Source of the DNA: Chloroflexota bacterium
GTDB lineage: Bacteria > Chloroflexota > Dehalococcoidia > Lucifugimonadales > UBA3495
DNA: 64,000 nucleotides
Direction: 5' to 3'
Assembly: GCA_009840165.1 (NCBI GenBank)
Contig: VXOG01000059.1
Span: forward strand, 1-64,000
The notes under the pieces are model-generated. The model had not been told where the DNA came from, ran no database searches, and was given only the letters and a program-made list of their open reading frames with translations. This document shows, one piece after another, positions 16,987 to 25,433 of this stretch. Position numbers and translations under genes: made by a program. Position 1 is the first letter of the stretch, and every line of letters begins with the position of its first letter.

Positions 16987-17553
16987 ATGAGCATCAACTT
17001 TGGCGATCTGAACAAGGGCATGGTGATTGAGCTGGAGAACCAACCCTGGCAAGTGATGGACTACGAACGGCACAAGATGCAGCAGCGGGCGCCGGTAACA
17101 CGGATCAAGATGCGGAACCTGATCAGCGGGTCGGTGGTGGAGCGGACGTTCCAGCGGTACGATACGGGGTTCAGCCTGGCCGAGGTGGACAACCGGGATA
17201 CGCAATACCTGTACACCGACGGGTCGCATTACTACTTCATGGACCAGGAAACCTTCGACCAGCACGAGCTGACGAGCGAACAACTGGGGGACACGCTGGA
17301 CTACCTGAAAGAGAACATGATGGTTGAGGTGGTGTTCTACAAGGGGTCGCCGATCAACGTGAACCTGCCGATTCACGTAGAGCTGGAAGTGGTGGACACG
17401 CCGCCGGCCTTCAAGGGCAACACGGCGCAGGGCGGCAACAAGCCGGCGACGCTGGAGACCGGGTTGCAGATCACGGTGCCCATGTTCATAACGCCGGGGA
17501 CGGTGGTGAAGGTGGACACGCGGAACGGGACGTATTCGGAACGGGTTTCTTAA
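16987..17553 (+). CDS. efp: Translation elongation factor P
   Basis: Relieves ribosome stalling at polyproline. The 188-residue protein has KOW-like domain I (1-65), and OB domains II and III, ending with the family signature around GGNKPATLETG and ITVPMFI..GTVVKVDTRNGTY. The domain I loop that reaches the peptidyl-transferase centre reads HKMQQRAP. By ungapped alignment from memory with EF-P proteins that have GRG or GKG here, the tip residue is Gln33 in place of the modifiable Arg or Lys. ATG 16987, preceded by GAGGGACACCGAGA. Confidence 0.95.
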   Translation: MSINFGDLNKGMVIELENQPWQVMDYERHKMQQRAPVTRIKMRNLISGSVVERTFQRYDTGFSLAEVDNRDTQYLYTDGSHYYFMDQETFDQHELTSEQLGDTLDYLKENMMVEVVFYKGSPINVNLPIHVELEVVDTPPAFKGNTAQGGNKPATLETGLQITVPMFITPGTVVKVDTRNGTYSERVS

Positions 17554-17559
17554 GGGGCT

Positions 17560-17597
17560 GTCAGAATCAGGATTTGCGGGATTCCCGGACTTTCAGG
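17560..17597 (+). repeat. GGATT-type repeat between efp and xseA
   Basis: TGTCAGAATCAGGATTTGCG followed by GGATTCCCGGACTTTCAGG. The same opening occurs at 1909 and 25262. It overlaps the translation-initiation region of xseA. Confidence 0.55.
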
Positions 17598-18950
17598 ATG
17601 CTGTCGCCGGTAGTTTATTCCGTGGGGGAGGTAGCCACCTACCTGAAGGATAAGCTTGAGTCTGACGGGCTGCTGTCCCGGCTTACGGTACAGGGCGAGG
17701 TGGCGAACCTGCGGACGGTGGCGTCGGGTCATTCGTACTTCAGCCTACGGGAGGACGGGAGCACGATCCGGTGCGTGATGTTCCGGGGGCGGTCGGGCCA
17801 GGAGTACCTGGAAGAAGGTCACGAGGTTCTGGCCGGCGGGAATTTCACGTTCTACGCGCCATACGGGGAAGCCAACATGCAGGTGGCGGCTGTGTTGCCG
17901 GTGGGCGAGGGCGCGATGGCGCTGGAACTGGCCAGGCTCAGGCAACAGTTGGCAGGGGAAGGACTGTTTGAGGCGTCACGGAAGCGTCCGCTGCCCATGT
18001 TTCCCAAGGTGATCGGCGTGGTGACTTCGCCGAACGGGGCAGTGTGGCAGGATATTCAGAACGTGGCGCGACGCCGGTATCCGCTGGCGGAACTGCGCCT
18101 GTCGCCAACGGCAGTGCAGGGAGATACGGCCGGCGGACAGATTGCCGAGGCGATCAGGCAATTGAACGACGAGGGGTTAGCGGACGTAATTATCGTGGCG
18201 CGGGGTGGCGGTTCGCTGGAAGACCTGTGGTGTTTCAACTCGGAGGATGTGGCGCGGGCCATTTTCGGGAGCGGCATCCCGGTGGTGTCCGGCGTTGGTC
18301 ACGAGACCGACCACACGATAGCGGACGACGTAGCCGACCAGCGCGCGCCCACACCATCGGCGGCGGCGGAGTTGACGACGCCGGAGCGACGGCAGTTGCT
18401 CGCCAACGTTTTCGCAGCGGGCCAACAACTCACGTCCGTCATGCTGGGACACATCGACCGACGCCGGAACGATGTGGAATTGCAGCGGCAGCGTCTGCAA
18501 CGGCGCGGGCCGGACATGGCCGTGTTGATGCGTCAGATCGACGGGCTGACGGAGCGCGCGACGGCGGCGATGACGCGACGCAAGGAACGACTGCAACGCG
18601 ACCTGGAGGCGCAGCAAGCCAAGCTGTCTGCGCTGGACCCGGCGGCGACGTTGCGGAGGGGATACGCGGTGGTGAGCCTGGCGGCGCAGCCGGGCGCGCT
18701 GACGGCTCCGGGGCAGGCGCAGGATGGTGACCTGCTGGATATAACGCTGAGCGGCGGCAGCATGCAGGCGGTTGCGGGGAACACTCCTGCTGGCCCGGCG
18801 GCGCAAAGTGAGGCGGCCAAGACAACCGAGGCCAACGATAACGGGAATGACAGCAACGGGAACGACATCGCCAAGCCGTCGCCACGCTCGACACGCCGGC
18901 GTCGCGGCGGTACTGCGGAAGCACAGCCGGCGATGCGGCCGTTGATTTGA
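17598..18950 (+). CDS. xseA: Exodeoxyribonuclease VII large subunit XseA
   Basis: Catalytic subunit of the single-strand-specific exonuclease ExoVII. 450 residues: N-terminal OB-fold (YSVGEVATYLKDKLE, VQGEVAN), the catalytic domain (GVVTSPNGAVWQDI, ARGGGSLEDLW, GVGHETDHTIAD, RAPTPSAAAEL) and a coiled-coil region. A C-terminal Asn/Gly/Lys/Arg low-complexity tail starts about residue 400. I chose ATG 17598, where similarity starts; a TTG at 17574 lies in a repeat. The small subunit xseB follows 500 bases later, separated by a protease-like gene. Confidence 0.95.
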   Translation: MLSPVVYSVGEVATYLKDKLESDGLLSRLTVQGEVANLRTVASGHSYFSLREDGSTIRCVMFRGRSGQEYLEEGHEVLAGGNFTFYAPYGEANMQVAAVLPVGEGAMALELARLRQQLAGEGLFEASRKRPLPMFPKVIGVVTSPNGAVWQDIQNVARRRYPLAELRLSPTAVQGDTAGGQIAEAIRQLNDEGLADVIIVARGGGSLEDLWCFNSEDVARAIFGSGIPVVSGVGHETDHTIADDVADQRAPTPSAAAELTTPERRQLLANVFAAGQQLTSVMLGHIDRRRNDVELQRQRLQRRGPDMAVLMRQIDGLTERATAAMTRRKERLQRDLEAQQAKLSALDPAATLRRGYAVVSLAAQPGALTAPGQAQDGDLLDITLSGGSMQAVAGNTPAGPAAQSEAAKTTEANDNGNDSNGNDIAKPSPRSTRRRRGGTAEAQPAMRPLI

Positions 18951-19020
18951 GTTGCGGGCTGGGTTTCACTCTGTCAGAATGCCGGCTCGAACGGCGCAGC
19001 AGAATGCAGAGAGTGTAGAA

Positions 19021-19422
19021 ATGGGAACGTTTTACGCCAAAGTTAGTATCGGCAACCTGAATGGCGGAGACATGTACGAAACGGAAGCTCTGGTGGATAC
19101 CGGAGCGACGGATTCGGCGTTCCCGGCCGCACTGCTGGAGCAGCTGCATGTACGCCCCAGTGAAGAGCCTCCCGTAATTTACGTTACGGCTGACGGAGGA
19201 GAAGTAGAGTGTCGGCGGGGGCAGGCCGTATTGGATATAGTGATAGACGATGACGTTTCAGTGAGGGGCGTTTGTCCGGTTGCCTTTTGGCCGGATGACA
19301 GCGGACAGTGCATCGGAGCCACCACCCTGCAAGTGATGATGCTTGGGGTGGACGCACCCAATGAGCGACTGGTCAGAGTATCCACCGCACGCAGGGGCTG
19401 GGCCGGAGCTCTAGGCCAATAG
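19021..19422 (+). CDS. Retropepsin-like (clan AA) aspartic protease
   Basis: 133 residues from ATG 19021. The start MGTFYAKVSIGNL and the active-site triad ALVDTGATDS (about residues 25-34) are typical of short, single-domain bacterial clan AA proteases, which act as dimers. No signal peptide, so cytoplasmic. An upstream in-frame ATG (18979) would add 14 residues, but the MGTF start is usual for the family and has GAGAG upstream. The gene is inserted in the same orientation between xseA and xseB, with a less G-rich coding strand. Substrate unknown; a link to ExoVII is only positional. Confidence 0.75.
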   Translation: MGTFYAKVSIGNLNGGDMYETEALVDTGATDSAFPAALLEQLHVRPSEEPPVIYVTADGGEVECRRGQAVLDIVIDDDVSVRGVCPVAFWPDDSGQCIGATTLQVMMLGVDAPNERLVRVSTARRGWAGALGQ

Positions 19423-19449
19423 CATGAATGACGTCGTCGGAAGTAGCGT

Positions 19450-19791
19450 ATGACCGAACCCAATGAGAGTTGGCGTGAAGAGCTGGCGGGGTTGTCCTTT
19501 GAGGATGCTTACCGGCGGCTGGAAGAAACGGTGGGCCGGCTGGAGCAGGGCGAGCTGGCATTGACCGACGCGGAATTGTTGTATCGCCAGGGGATGGAAC
19601 TGGCCAATCGTTGCCAGCAGTTGTTGACCGAGGCGGAACTGCGGATTACGCAGATTGGAGATAGCCGGGGAGTAGCGGCTCCGCCAGCTGGAGAAGCGTC
19701 GGACGATGGCGACGATGATGAATGGGATTTGCCGCCACCGCTGGAGCCGGACGATCCATCGCTGTTTGAAGATGACGACGCTCCGTTCTAG
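19450..19791 (+). CDS. xseB: Exodeoxyribonuclease VII small subunit XseB
   Basis: 113 residues. The helical hairpin FEDAYRRLEETVGRLEQGEL...ALTDAELLYRQGMELANRC (about 18-58) is the XseB signature. An acidic low-complexity tail (DDGDDDEWDLPPPLEPDD) follows. It assembles in multiple copies on XseA. ATG 19450. A GGAT-type repeat follows the stop. Confidence 0.95.
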   Translation: MTEPNESWREELAGLSFEDAYRRLEETVGRLEQGELALTDAELLYRQGMELANRCQQLLTEAELRITQIGDSRGVAAPPAGEASDDGDDDEWDLPPPLEPDDPSLFEDDDAPF

Positions 19792-19803
19792 GGTTTTGGG
19801 TCT

Positions 19804-19838
19804 GATTTACCGGGATAAACGGGATGTTTGTTTAGGAT
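19804..19838 (+). repeat. GGAT-type repeat (family D)
   Basis: GATTTACCGGGATAAACGGG followed by ATGTTTGTTTAGGAT. It runs up to the ATG of the formyltransferase gene. Confidence 0.55.
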
Positions 19839-20678
19839 ATGCTGAGGATTGGTTGGTTTTCGACAGGTAGAGGCGAAGGATCGCGAGGGTTGTTGCAGTT
19901 CGTTGCGGATGCGATTCTGCAAGGCCGGCTGAACGCTCGGATCGAGTTTGTGTTCAGCAATCGTGAGCGTGGCGAGGCGGAAGGATCAGACGCTTTCTTT
20001 CAGATCGTGCGCTCATACGGGCTTCCGCTGGTGACGCTTTCGTCGGCGCGGTTCCGGCAGGAGCATGGCGGCGGTCCCATGTCTCGGCACCGTGAGGGGT
20101 TTGACCGGGCGGTGATGGAGTTGCTGGAACCGTTTGAGCCGGACGTTTGCGCGTTGGCCGGGTATATGCTGATTTGCAGCGGTGAGATGTGCCGCAAGTA
20201 TCCGCTTTTGAACCTGCACGGGGCGCTGCCGGACGGGCCGACGGGAACCTGGCAATCGGTGATCTGGGAGTTGATCGCATCGGGAGCGACACGGACCGGG
20301 GCGATGATTCACCTGGCGACGGAGGAGGTTGACCGAGGGCCGGTGCTGTCGCATTGCGAGCTGCCGATTGTGGGCGGCACATTTGACAAGGAGCGTCGGA
20401 AGCTGGAAGGCCGAAGCATCGAGCAGGTGAAATCCGAAGAGGGCGAGGAAAACGGGTTATTCCAGCTGATTCGCGCCGAGGGATACCGGCGGGAACCGTA
20501 CCTGCTGCTGGCTACACTCCGAGCCGTCGCCGAAGGGCGGGTAAAGGTGAGGCCTGGAGAGGCGCTGGACGCAAACGGGAATCCCTTGGCCGGCACGCAC
20601 GCTGCGGGGTTTTCCCTGACGGCGGAGATTGAGGCGGCGATTTTCAGGGACGCTGGATTCCCGCTTTCGCGGGATTGA
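19839..20678 (+). CDS. Formyltransferase-family protein, PurN-like
   Basis: 279 residues with the GART/PurN fold: FSTGRGEGSRGLLQFV at the N-terminus (phosphate loop region), VFSNRERGE, then LAGYMLI, NLHGALP with the catalytic Asn and His (about residues 125-130), and EEVDRGPVLSH carrying the Asp. Longer than PurN (about 200) by a C-terminal extension, so it may be a phosphoribosylglycinamide formyltransferase or a related enzyme with another acceptor. The last residues (DAGFPLSRD) are encoded by a hairpin repeat, so the native stop may have been replaced. ATG 19839 has no good ribosome-binding site. Convergent with clpX, 11 bases apart. Confidence 0.75.
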   Translation: MLRIGWFSTGRGEGSRGLLQFVADAILQGRLNARIEFVFSNRERGEAEGSDAFFQIVRSYGLPLVTLSSARFRQEHGGGPMSRHREGFDRAVMELLEPFEPDVCALAGYMLICSGEMCRKYPLLNLHGALPDGPTGTWQSVIWELIASGATRTGAMIHLATEEVDRGPVLSHCELPIVGGTFDKERRKLEGRSIEQVKSEEGEENGLFQLIRAEGYRREPYLLLATLRAVAEGRVKVRPGEALDANGNPLAGTHAAGFSLTAEIEAAIFRDAGFPLSRD

Positions 20679-20680
20679 CG
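20653..20680 (+). repeat. Hairpin repeat (family A) over the formyltransferase stop codon
   Basis: TGGATTCCCGCTTTCGCGGG followed by ATTGACGG. It supplies the final codons and the TGA of the upstream gene (20676-20678). The hairpin could also serve as a terminator between the convergent genes. Confidence 0.75.
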
Positions 20681-20689
20681 GGAAGACAG

Positions 20690-22093
20690 TCAGGCGGTTT
20701 TTTTGCGGGTTGACCGGTTTGATTGGGCCAGAGCTGATTTGAGGGTCAGGTAGCGGCCACCGCTGCGGCGGTAGAGGCGAGGAGAGGCATCGCCATTGAT
20801 GGCGTCGCCATGCACGACGCAGCGTCCGATGTCGTCCAGGGAGGGGAGTTCGTACATGACCTCAAGCAGCGCGTCCTCGACGATGTGGCGGAGTACGCGG
20901 GCTCCGGTCTGGTAGGCCAGAGCGCGGTCAGCGGCGGCGGCCAGCGCGTCGTCGGTGAACTCCAGCTTGACATCGTCGAGAGCGAACAACCGCTGGTACT
21001 GCTTGACGATGGCGTTTTTGGGTTCGATGAGGACGCGGACAAGGGCCTCTCGATCCAGCGGCTGGAGGGCGGAAACGATGGGCAGGCGGCCGACGAGCTC
21101 GGGGATAAATCCGAATTGGAGCAGGTCTTCGGGGGTTACCTGCTCCAATGGAGTGCAAATATCGGTGGTTTTGTCGGCGCGGTCGGGATTGCTGGCGAGA
21201 AACCCCATGGAGGAGCCGACGGACAGACGCTTGTTAATCATCTCTTCCAGGCCGTCAAAAGCGCCGCCGCAGATAAAAAGGATGTTGCGGGTATTGATCT
21301 GCAACATCTCCTGGTGGGGGTGCTTGCGTCCGCCCTGGGGCGGGACGTTGGCAACGCAGCCCTCAATGATCTTCAGGAGTTCCTGCTGGACGCCCTCTCC
21401 GGCGACATCACGGGTGATGGAGCGGTTGACGCCTTCTTTGCGGGCGATCTTGTCCAGCTCGTCAATATAGATGATGCCCTGTTCGGCGCGGGGTATGTCC
21501 CAGTCGGCGGCCTGGATAAGGCGGAGCAGAATGTTCTCCACGTCCTCGCCGACGTAACCCGATTCGGTGAGGGAGGTGGCGTCGCAGATGGCGAAAGGAA
21601 CTTCGAGGGTGCGCGCCAGGGTTTCGGCGAGGAGGGTTTTGCCGGAGCCGGTTGGCCCGATCAGCAGGATGTTGGACTTCTGGACCTCAACGTCGGAGGA
21701 ATTGGCATCGCTGCGGATACGCTTGAAGTGGTTATAGACAGCAACGGCGAGGGTCTTTTTAGCCTTTTCCTGGCCGATAACGTAGGCGTCGAGGCTGGCG
21801 TAGATTTCGCGGGGCACCAGGGTGCGGGTTGGACTGGCGGATTCCGCGAGGGCTTTTTCCGTCAGTTCAACGCGGTCGGAGCTTTTCGGAGCGCGGCGGC
21901 CGTTCTCTTCCGACCGCGGTTTGCCGCCGCGGTCGGCTACGTAAGCGGCAAGTTCACGGATGCAGTCGAAACAGATGCCACCGCGGTTCTGGCCGGGCGG
22001 ACGCATGAGGCGACCCTGGGGGAAGAGGCTGCCGCAAAATGCGCAGCGATGGGAATTACGATTGGAGTTGCCACTGCGGTTTCGGGTGGTCAT
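20690..22093 (-). CDS. clpX: ATP-dependent protease ATPase subunit ClpX
   Basis: AAA+ unfoldase that feeds substrates to ClpP, 467 residues. N-terminal zinc-binding domain with CAFC (about 17-20) and CFDC (about 41-44), an inserted charged linker (50-90), then the AAA+ core: Walker A GPTGSGKT, Walker B YIDELDK, the [20 protein letters not shown] segment, the [11 protein letters not shown] sensor region and the C-terminal small domain. Last gene of the tig-clpP-clpP-clpX cluster, 41 bases after the second clpP. ATG 22093. Confidence 0.97.
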   Translation of the reverse strand: MTTRNRSGNSNRNSHRCAFCGSLFPQGRLMRPPGQNRGGICFDCIRELAAYVADRGGKPRSEENGRRAPKSSDRVELTEKALAESASPTRTLVPREIYASLDAYVIGQEKAKKTLAVAVYNHFKRIRSDANSSDVEVQKSNILLIGPTGSGKTLLAETLARTLEVPFAICDATSLTESGYVGEDVENILLRLIQAADWDIPRAEQGIIYIDELDKIARKEGVNRSITRDVAGEGVQQELLKIIEGCVANVPPQGGRKHPHQEMLQINTRNILFICGGAFDGLEEMINKRLSVGSSMGFLASNPDRADKTTDICTPLEQVTPEDLLQFGFIPELVGRLPIVSALQPLDREALVRVLIEPKNAIVKQYQRLFALDDVKLEFTDDALAAAADRALAYQTGARVLRHIVEDALLEVMYELPSLDDIGRCVVHGDAINGDASPRLYRRSGGRYLTLKSALAQSNRSTRKKTA

Positions 22094-22134
22094 GGTGGGC
22101 TGCCTGGTATGTAGGGGGAGTGGGAAGGGAACAA

Positions 22135-22788
22135 TCAGGCGGCTTCGGCGGTGGCTTCTTCCTCCGTTGGTGCGCCGAGTATTTCATCCACGATGCCGTA
22201 CTCAATGGCTTCCTCGGCGGTGAGGAAGAAGTCGCGGTCGGTGTCGTCGGATATTTTCTCGATGGACTGGCCGGTGGCTTCGGACAGGATCTTGGAGAGG
22301 CGCTCCTTGAGTCGGACGATCTCCTTAGCCTGGATTTCGATGTCGGCGGCCTGGCCCTGGAAGCTGCCCACGTTGGGCTGGTGCATGTGGACGGTGGAAT
22401 TGGACAAGCAGTAACGCTTGCCCTTGGCGCCGTTGGCAAGGAGCACAGTGGCCATGCTGGCAGCGGTACCGACGCAGATGGTGGAAACCTGGGAGTTAAT
22501 CAGGCGCATGGTGTCCAGGATAGCGAGGCCCGACGCGATGTATCCACCGGGGCTGTTGATGTAGAGGCTGATGTCACGGTCGCGGTCTTCACGCTCCAGA
22601 TAGAGCAGCTGAGCGATGATGACGTTGGCAACCTGGTCGGTGATTGGGGTGCCCAGGTAGATGATGCGCTCACGCAAAAGCAGCGAGTAGATGTCGAAGG
22701 CGCGCTCGCCCCGGGGGCTGGTCTCGATGACCATAGGGACGATGTTGGTGGGCTGGAGCAGCGGGGAATCTTCAAAAGGAAGGGCCAT
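22135..22788 (-). CDS. clpP: ATP-dependent Clp protease proteolytic subunit ClpP (first copy)
   Basis: 217-residue serine peptidase with the catalytic Ser in [11 protein letters not shown] (Ser111), His in MHQP and Asp in DTDRDFF. YINSPGG strand and the C-terminal handle region are normal. ATG 22788 with AGGAGACCCC upstream. Two adjacent ClpP genes suggest hetero-oligomeric tetradecamers. A hairpin repeat separates it from the second copy. Confidence 0.96.
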   Translation of the reverse strand: MALPFEDSPLLQPTNIVPMVIETSPRGERAFDIYSLLLRERIIYLGTPITDQVANVIIAQLLYLEREDRDRDISLYINSPGGYIASGLAILDTMRLINSQVSTICVGTAASMATVLLANGAKGKRYCLSNSTVHMHQPNVGSFQGQAADIEIQAKEIVRLKERLSKILSEATGQSIEKISDDTDRDFFLTAEEAIEYGIVDEILGAPTEEEATAEAA

Positions 22789-22845
22789 TGGGGTCTCCTG
22801 ATGATTTACGAGGAATCCTAGGGAAGTGACTTTGGCGGGGATTTT

Positions 22846-22874
22846 CTGGATTCCCGTTTTCGCGGGAATGACGG
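22846..22874 (+). repeat. Hairpin repeat (family A) between the two clpP genes
   Basis: GGATTCCCGTTTTCGCGGGA followed by ATGACGG, in the 134-base gap of an otherwise compact cluster. Confidence 0.75.
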
Positions 22875-22922
22875 TTGGGATATAGGAATGACGATTGTGG
22901 TGCGGGAGAGGGAGTTTATGGT

Positions 22923-23585
22923 CTAGGCGATGGCGCGAGTGAACACGTCGGGGAGTTGGTCGAGGACGTGATCGACGATGCCGTAGTCAACGGCAGTTTC
23001 GGCGTCCATCCAGTAGTCGCGGTCGGAATCGCGGGATATTTTGTCGAAGGGCTGATCGCAGTTTTCGGAGAGGATGGTGTTCAGGCGTTCGCGGAGGCGC
23101 AGGATTTCCTGAGCCGTGATTTCGATGTCGGAGGCGGACCCCTGGATACCGCCCATGACCTGGTGGATCAGGACGGTGGAATTGCGGGTGCAGTAGCGTT
23201 TGCCCTTGGCGCCACCGGACAGCAGCACGGCGCCCATGCTGGCGGCCTTGCCCAGGCAGACGGTGGCAACGTCGGGCTTGATGAGTTGCATGGTGTCGTA
23301 GATGGCCATGCCGTCCAGCACGGAACCGCCTGGAGAGTTTATGTAAAGGAAGATGTCCTCATCTGGGTTTTCCCACGCCAGGTAGAGCAATTGGGACACC
23401 ACGGCGTTGGATACATCGTCATCGACCGGAGTTCCCAGGTAGATGATGCGGGCCTGGAGGAGCAGGGAGTAGGGGTTGAAGGCGCGCTCGCCCTCGGTGG
23501 TGGGGCGGATGATCCCCGGCAGGACGTTGGTGGGCAGCACACGTTTCGGGGAACCGGGGGCCGTGGGATCGGGGAGTTGCAACAT
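22923..23585 (-). CDS. clpP: ATP-dependent Clp protease proteolytic subunit ClpP (second copy)
   Basis: 220 residues, clearly diverged from its neighbour. The catalytic triad is intact: Ser in [11 protein letters not shown] (Ser116), His in LIHQVMGG, Asp in DSDRDYW. The start at 23585 (MLQLPDP) is fixed by CAGGAG 9 bases upstream; an open frame continues to 23642 without support. It follows tig in the transcript. Confidence 0.95.
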   Translation of the reverse strand: MLQLPDPTAPGSPKRVLPTNVLPGIIRPTTEGERAFNPYSLLLQARIIYLGTPVDDDVSNAVVSQLLYLAWENPDEDIFLYINSPGGSVLDGMAIYDTMQLIKPDVATVCLGKAASMGAVLLSGGAKGKRYCTRNSTVLIHQVMGGIQGSASDIEITAQEILRLRERLNTILSENCDQPFDKISRDSDRDYWMDAETAVDYGIVDHVLDQLPDVFTRAIA

Positions 23586-23633
23586 TTGAAAGGGCTCCTG
23601 GGGCTGTAGCGAAGTTGCTGGTCGGGCGAGGTA

Positions 23634-23672
23634 CACCCTCACCCCAACCCTCTCCCATCAAGGGAGAGGGAG
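23634..23672. repeat. CCCTCACCCCAACCCTCTCCC hairpin (family B)
   Basis: CCCTCACCCCAACCCTCTCC, then ATCAAGGGAGAGGG. On the minus strand it lies between tig and clpP, where it could act as an intercistronic stem-loop. Confidence 0.65.
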
Positions 23673-23677
23673 TAATT

Positions 23678-25126
23678 TCATGCGGAGGCGGTGTTTTCGT
23701 CGTCGGTTTCAGAGGTGGGTTCGGACTCGGATTGCGCCGTGGTTTCGTCTTCAGCATCGGAGGTTGCAGGTTCTTCGTCCGATTCAACTCCAGATTCGTC
23801 GTCATCCGATTCGAGTTCGGCCGGGTCGAGTTTGCCCTGGGTGATGTCGGTGAGGCGCTCCAGGACGCGGCGGCTATGGAGAGATGAGCGGATGTTGTCG
23901 CGGGTGGACTGGGAGCCGAGGAACTCGCGCAGGTTGTCGAGGCTTTCCTGCTCAGCTTCCTCGGTGGTGGACATTTCCATGAGGCGGTCGGTTTCGGACT
24001 GGATATCCTCGTCGGTGACCTCGATTTCCTCGACCTCAGCGAGTTTGCGGAGGACCAGCCCACCCACTAGGCGCCGTTCGGCGCTGGGGCGCAGTTCTTC
24101 GAGGAATTCATCGGCGGACTTGCCCATGAAGCGCAGGTAGGTGGGGAGATCCAGTCCCTGCTGGCGGAGCATCCGCTCGCGGTCGGCCTGCATGGCCTCG
24201 AGTTCGCGTTCGTAGAGGATGGGGGAGGCGTTAACCACGGCTGCTTCGCAGAGGGCGTCGAGGCTCTTCTGCTCCAATTCGTTGCGGGCGGCGGCTTCGG
24301 CCTGGTTGGTCAGTGACTCTCGGACACTCTCGCGCAGGGCGTCAACATCGTCGAAATCCTGGCCCAGGGATTGGGCGAAATCGTCGTCCAATTCGGGCAG
24401 GTTCTTTTCCTTGACGGAAAGGACGGAAACCTTGAACTGGACGTCCTGGCCGGCGTATTGCTCGCGGGGGTAGTCTTCGGGGATGGTTACGGTGAACTCG
24501 CTCTCTTCCTCTTCAGACAGGCCCACGAGATTGGATGCGAACCCGGGGAAGGGAAGGACGTTGTCCTCGTTAGGGATGTATTCGATATCCTCGTCTTCGA
24601 CCACGGTTTCGCCGTCGATTTCGCCGTTGACGTCGAGGTTGAGGCGGTCACCGTACTGGGCGGGCCGTTCGACGGGTTCCCAGACGGCCTGCTCTTCCTG
24701 GAGGCGGGTGATGACATCATCGACCTGCTCGTCGCCGATTTCCACGGGTTCGGATTCGACGCGGAGGGAACGATAATCGCCGAGGTCGATAGTGGGTTCA
24801 AGTGGGATGGTGGCGGTGAATGAGACGGGTTCGAGTTCGGTTACCTCGATGCTGGGTTCGCCGAAGGCGGAGACTTCCTCATCGGTGAGTACCTTGTCGA
24901 GGGTTTCCGGCACCATGAAGTCGAGGGCTTCCTGCAAGAGGGCGGTGCGCCCGATCATGCTTTCGACGATACGGCGAGGGGCCTTGCCGCGGCGGAAGCC
25001 AGGGATGTTGATGCGGGAGACGGTGCGGCGGTAGGAACGTTCGAGGAAAGGGTTTTCATCCTCGGGTTCGAGTTCGACCGTCAACGTTAGCTCGATGGGG
25101 GTTGCGTTGTCCCTGGTGACCTTCAC
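23678..25126 (-). CDS. tig: Trigger factor
   Basis: Ribosome-associated chaperone and peptidyl-prolyl isomerase. 482 residues from GTG 25126: ribosome-binding N-terminal domain with the signature GFRRGKAPRRIVE (about 42-54), PPIase domain (about 150-235, YGDRLNLDV..FPGFASNLVGL), and the helical C-terminal chaperone arms. A very acidic tail of about 50 residues (ESDDDESG...) extends beyond the normal end. The GTG start has AGGAG 9 bases upstream; the longer frame to 25219 has no family similarity. First gene of the tig-clpP-clpP-clpX cluster. Confidence 0.95.
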   Translation of the reverse strand: MKVTRDNATPIELTLTVELEPEDENPFLERSYRRTVSRINIPGFRRGKAPRRIVESMIGRTALLQEALDFMVPETLDKVLTDEEVSAFGEPSIEVTELEPVSFTATIPLEPTIDLGDYRSLRVESEPVEIGDEQVDDVITRLQEEQAVWEPVERPAQYGDRLNLDVNGEIDGETVVEDEDIEYIPNEDNVLPFPGFASNLVGLSEEEESEFTVTIPEDYPREQYAGQDVQFKVSVLSVKEKNLPELDDDFAQSLGQDFDDVDALRESVRESLTNQAEAAARNELEQKSLDALCEAAVVNASPILYERELEAMQADRERMLRQQGLDLPTYLRFMGKSADEFLEELRPSAERRLVGGLVLRKLAEVEEIEVTDEDIQSETDRLMEMSTTEEAEQESLDNLREFLGSQSTRDNIRSSLHSRRVLERLTDITQGKLDPAELESDDDESGVESDEEPATSDAEDETTAQSESEPTSETDDENTASA

Positions 25127-25209
25127 CGCCGATACACTCCTGTGGGAGAGAGATTGGGCAAAAAGCGACGGGCAGAGCGGTATCCGCCGGCCTACCCGAT
25201 ATGGAACGC

Positions 25210-25218
25210 AGTATAGCA
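25210..25218 (-). promoter_or_regulatory. Possible extended -10 promoter of the tig-clp cluster
   Basis: On the minus strand TGCTATACT (TG, one base, TATACT), with transcription expected near 25203 and a leader of about 77 bases. The -35 region is poor. Confidence 0.4.
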
Positions 25219-25261
25219 CACGGCGTTGGCTGGCGAAAAGACGACTCTTCGGTGGTGGGAT

Positions 25262-25290
25262 TGTCTGAGTCAGGATTTGCCCGAATTTGG
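25262..25290 (+). repeat. GGATT-type repeat in the tig-rsmH divergent region
   Basis: TGTCTGAGTCAGGATTTGCC followed by CGAATTTGG, resembling the copies at 1909 and 17560. The remaining bases between the two genes (to 25433) show no clear promoter for rsmH. Confidence 0.45.
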
Positions 25291-25433
25291 GAAGTTTTCA
25301 AAAATCACCAAATTACGCATTGGGCGCAATGGGCGCGGATCAATCCGGCTTTGCTACATTTCGCATCACACGCGGTTTCGGCGACTTGGGTCGGACCGGG
25401 CGTGTTGAATTGCAATAATTGAGTCGATGTGAA

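Noticed and set aside
20810-22114. 434-residue open frame antisense to clpX
   Set aside because: Composition-driven shadow; ClpX on the minus strand has all its motifs.
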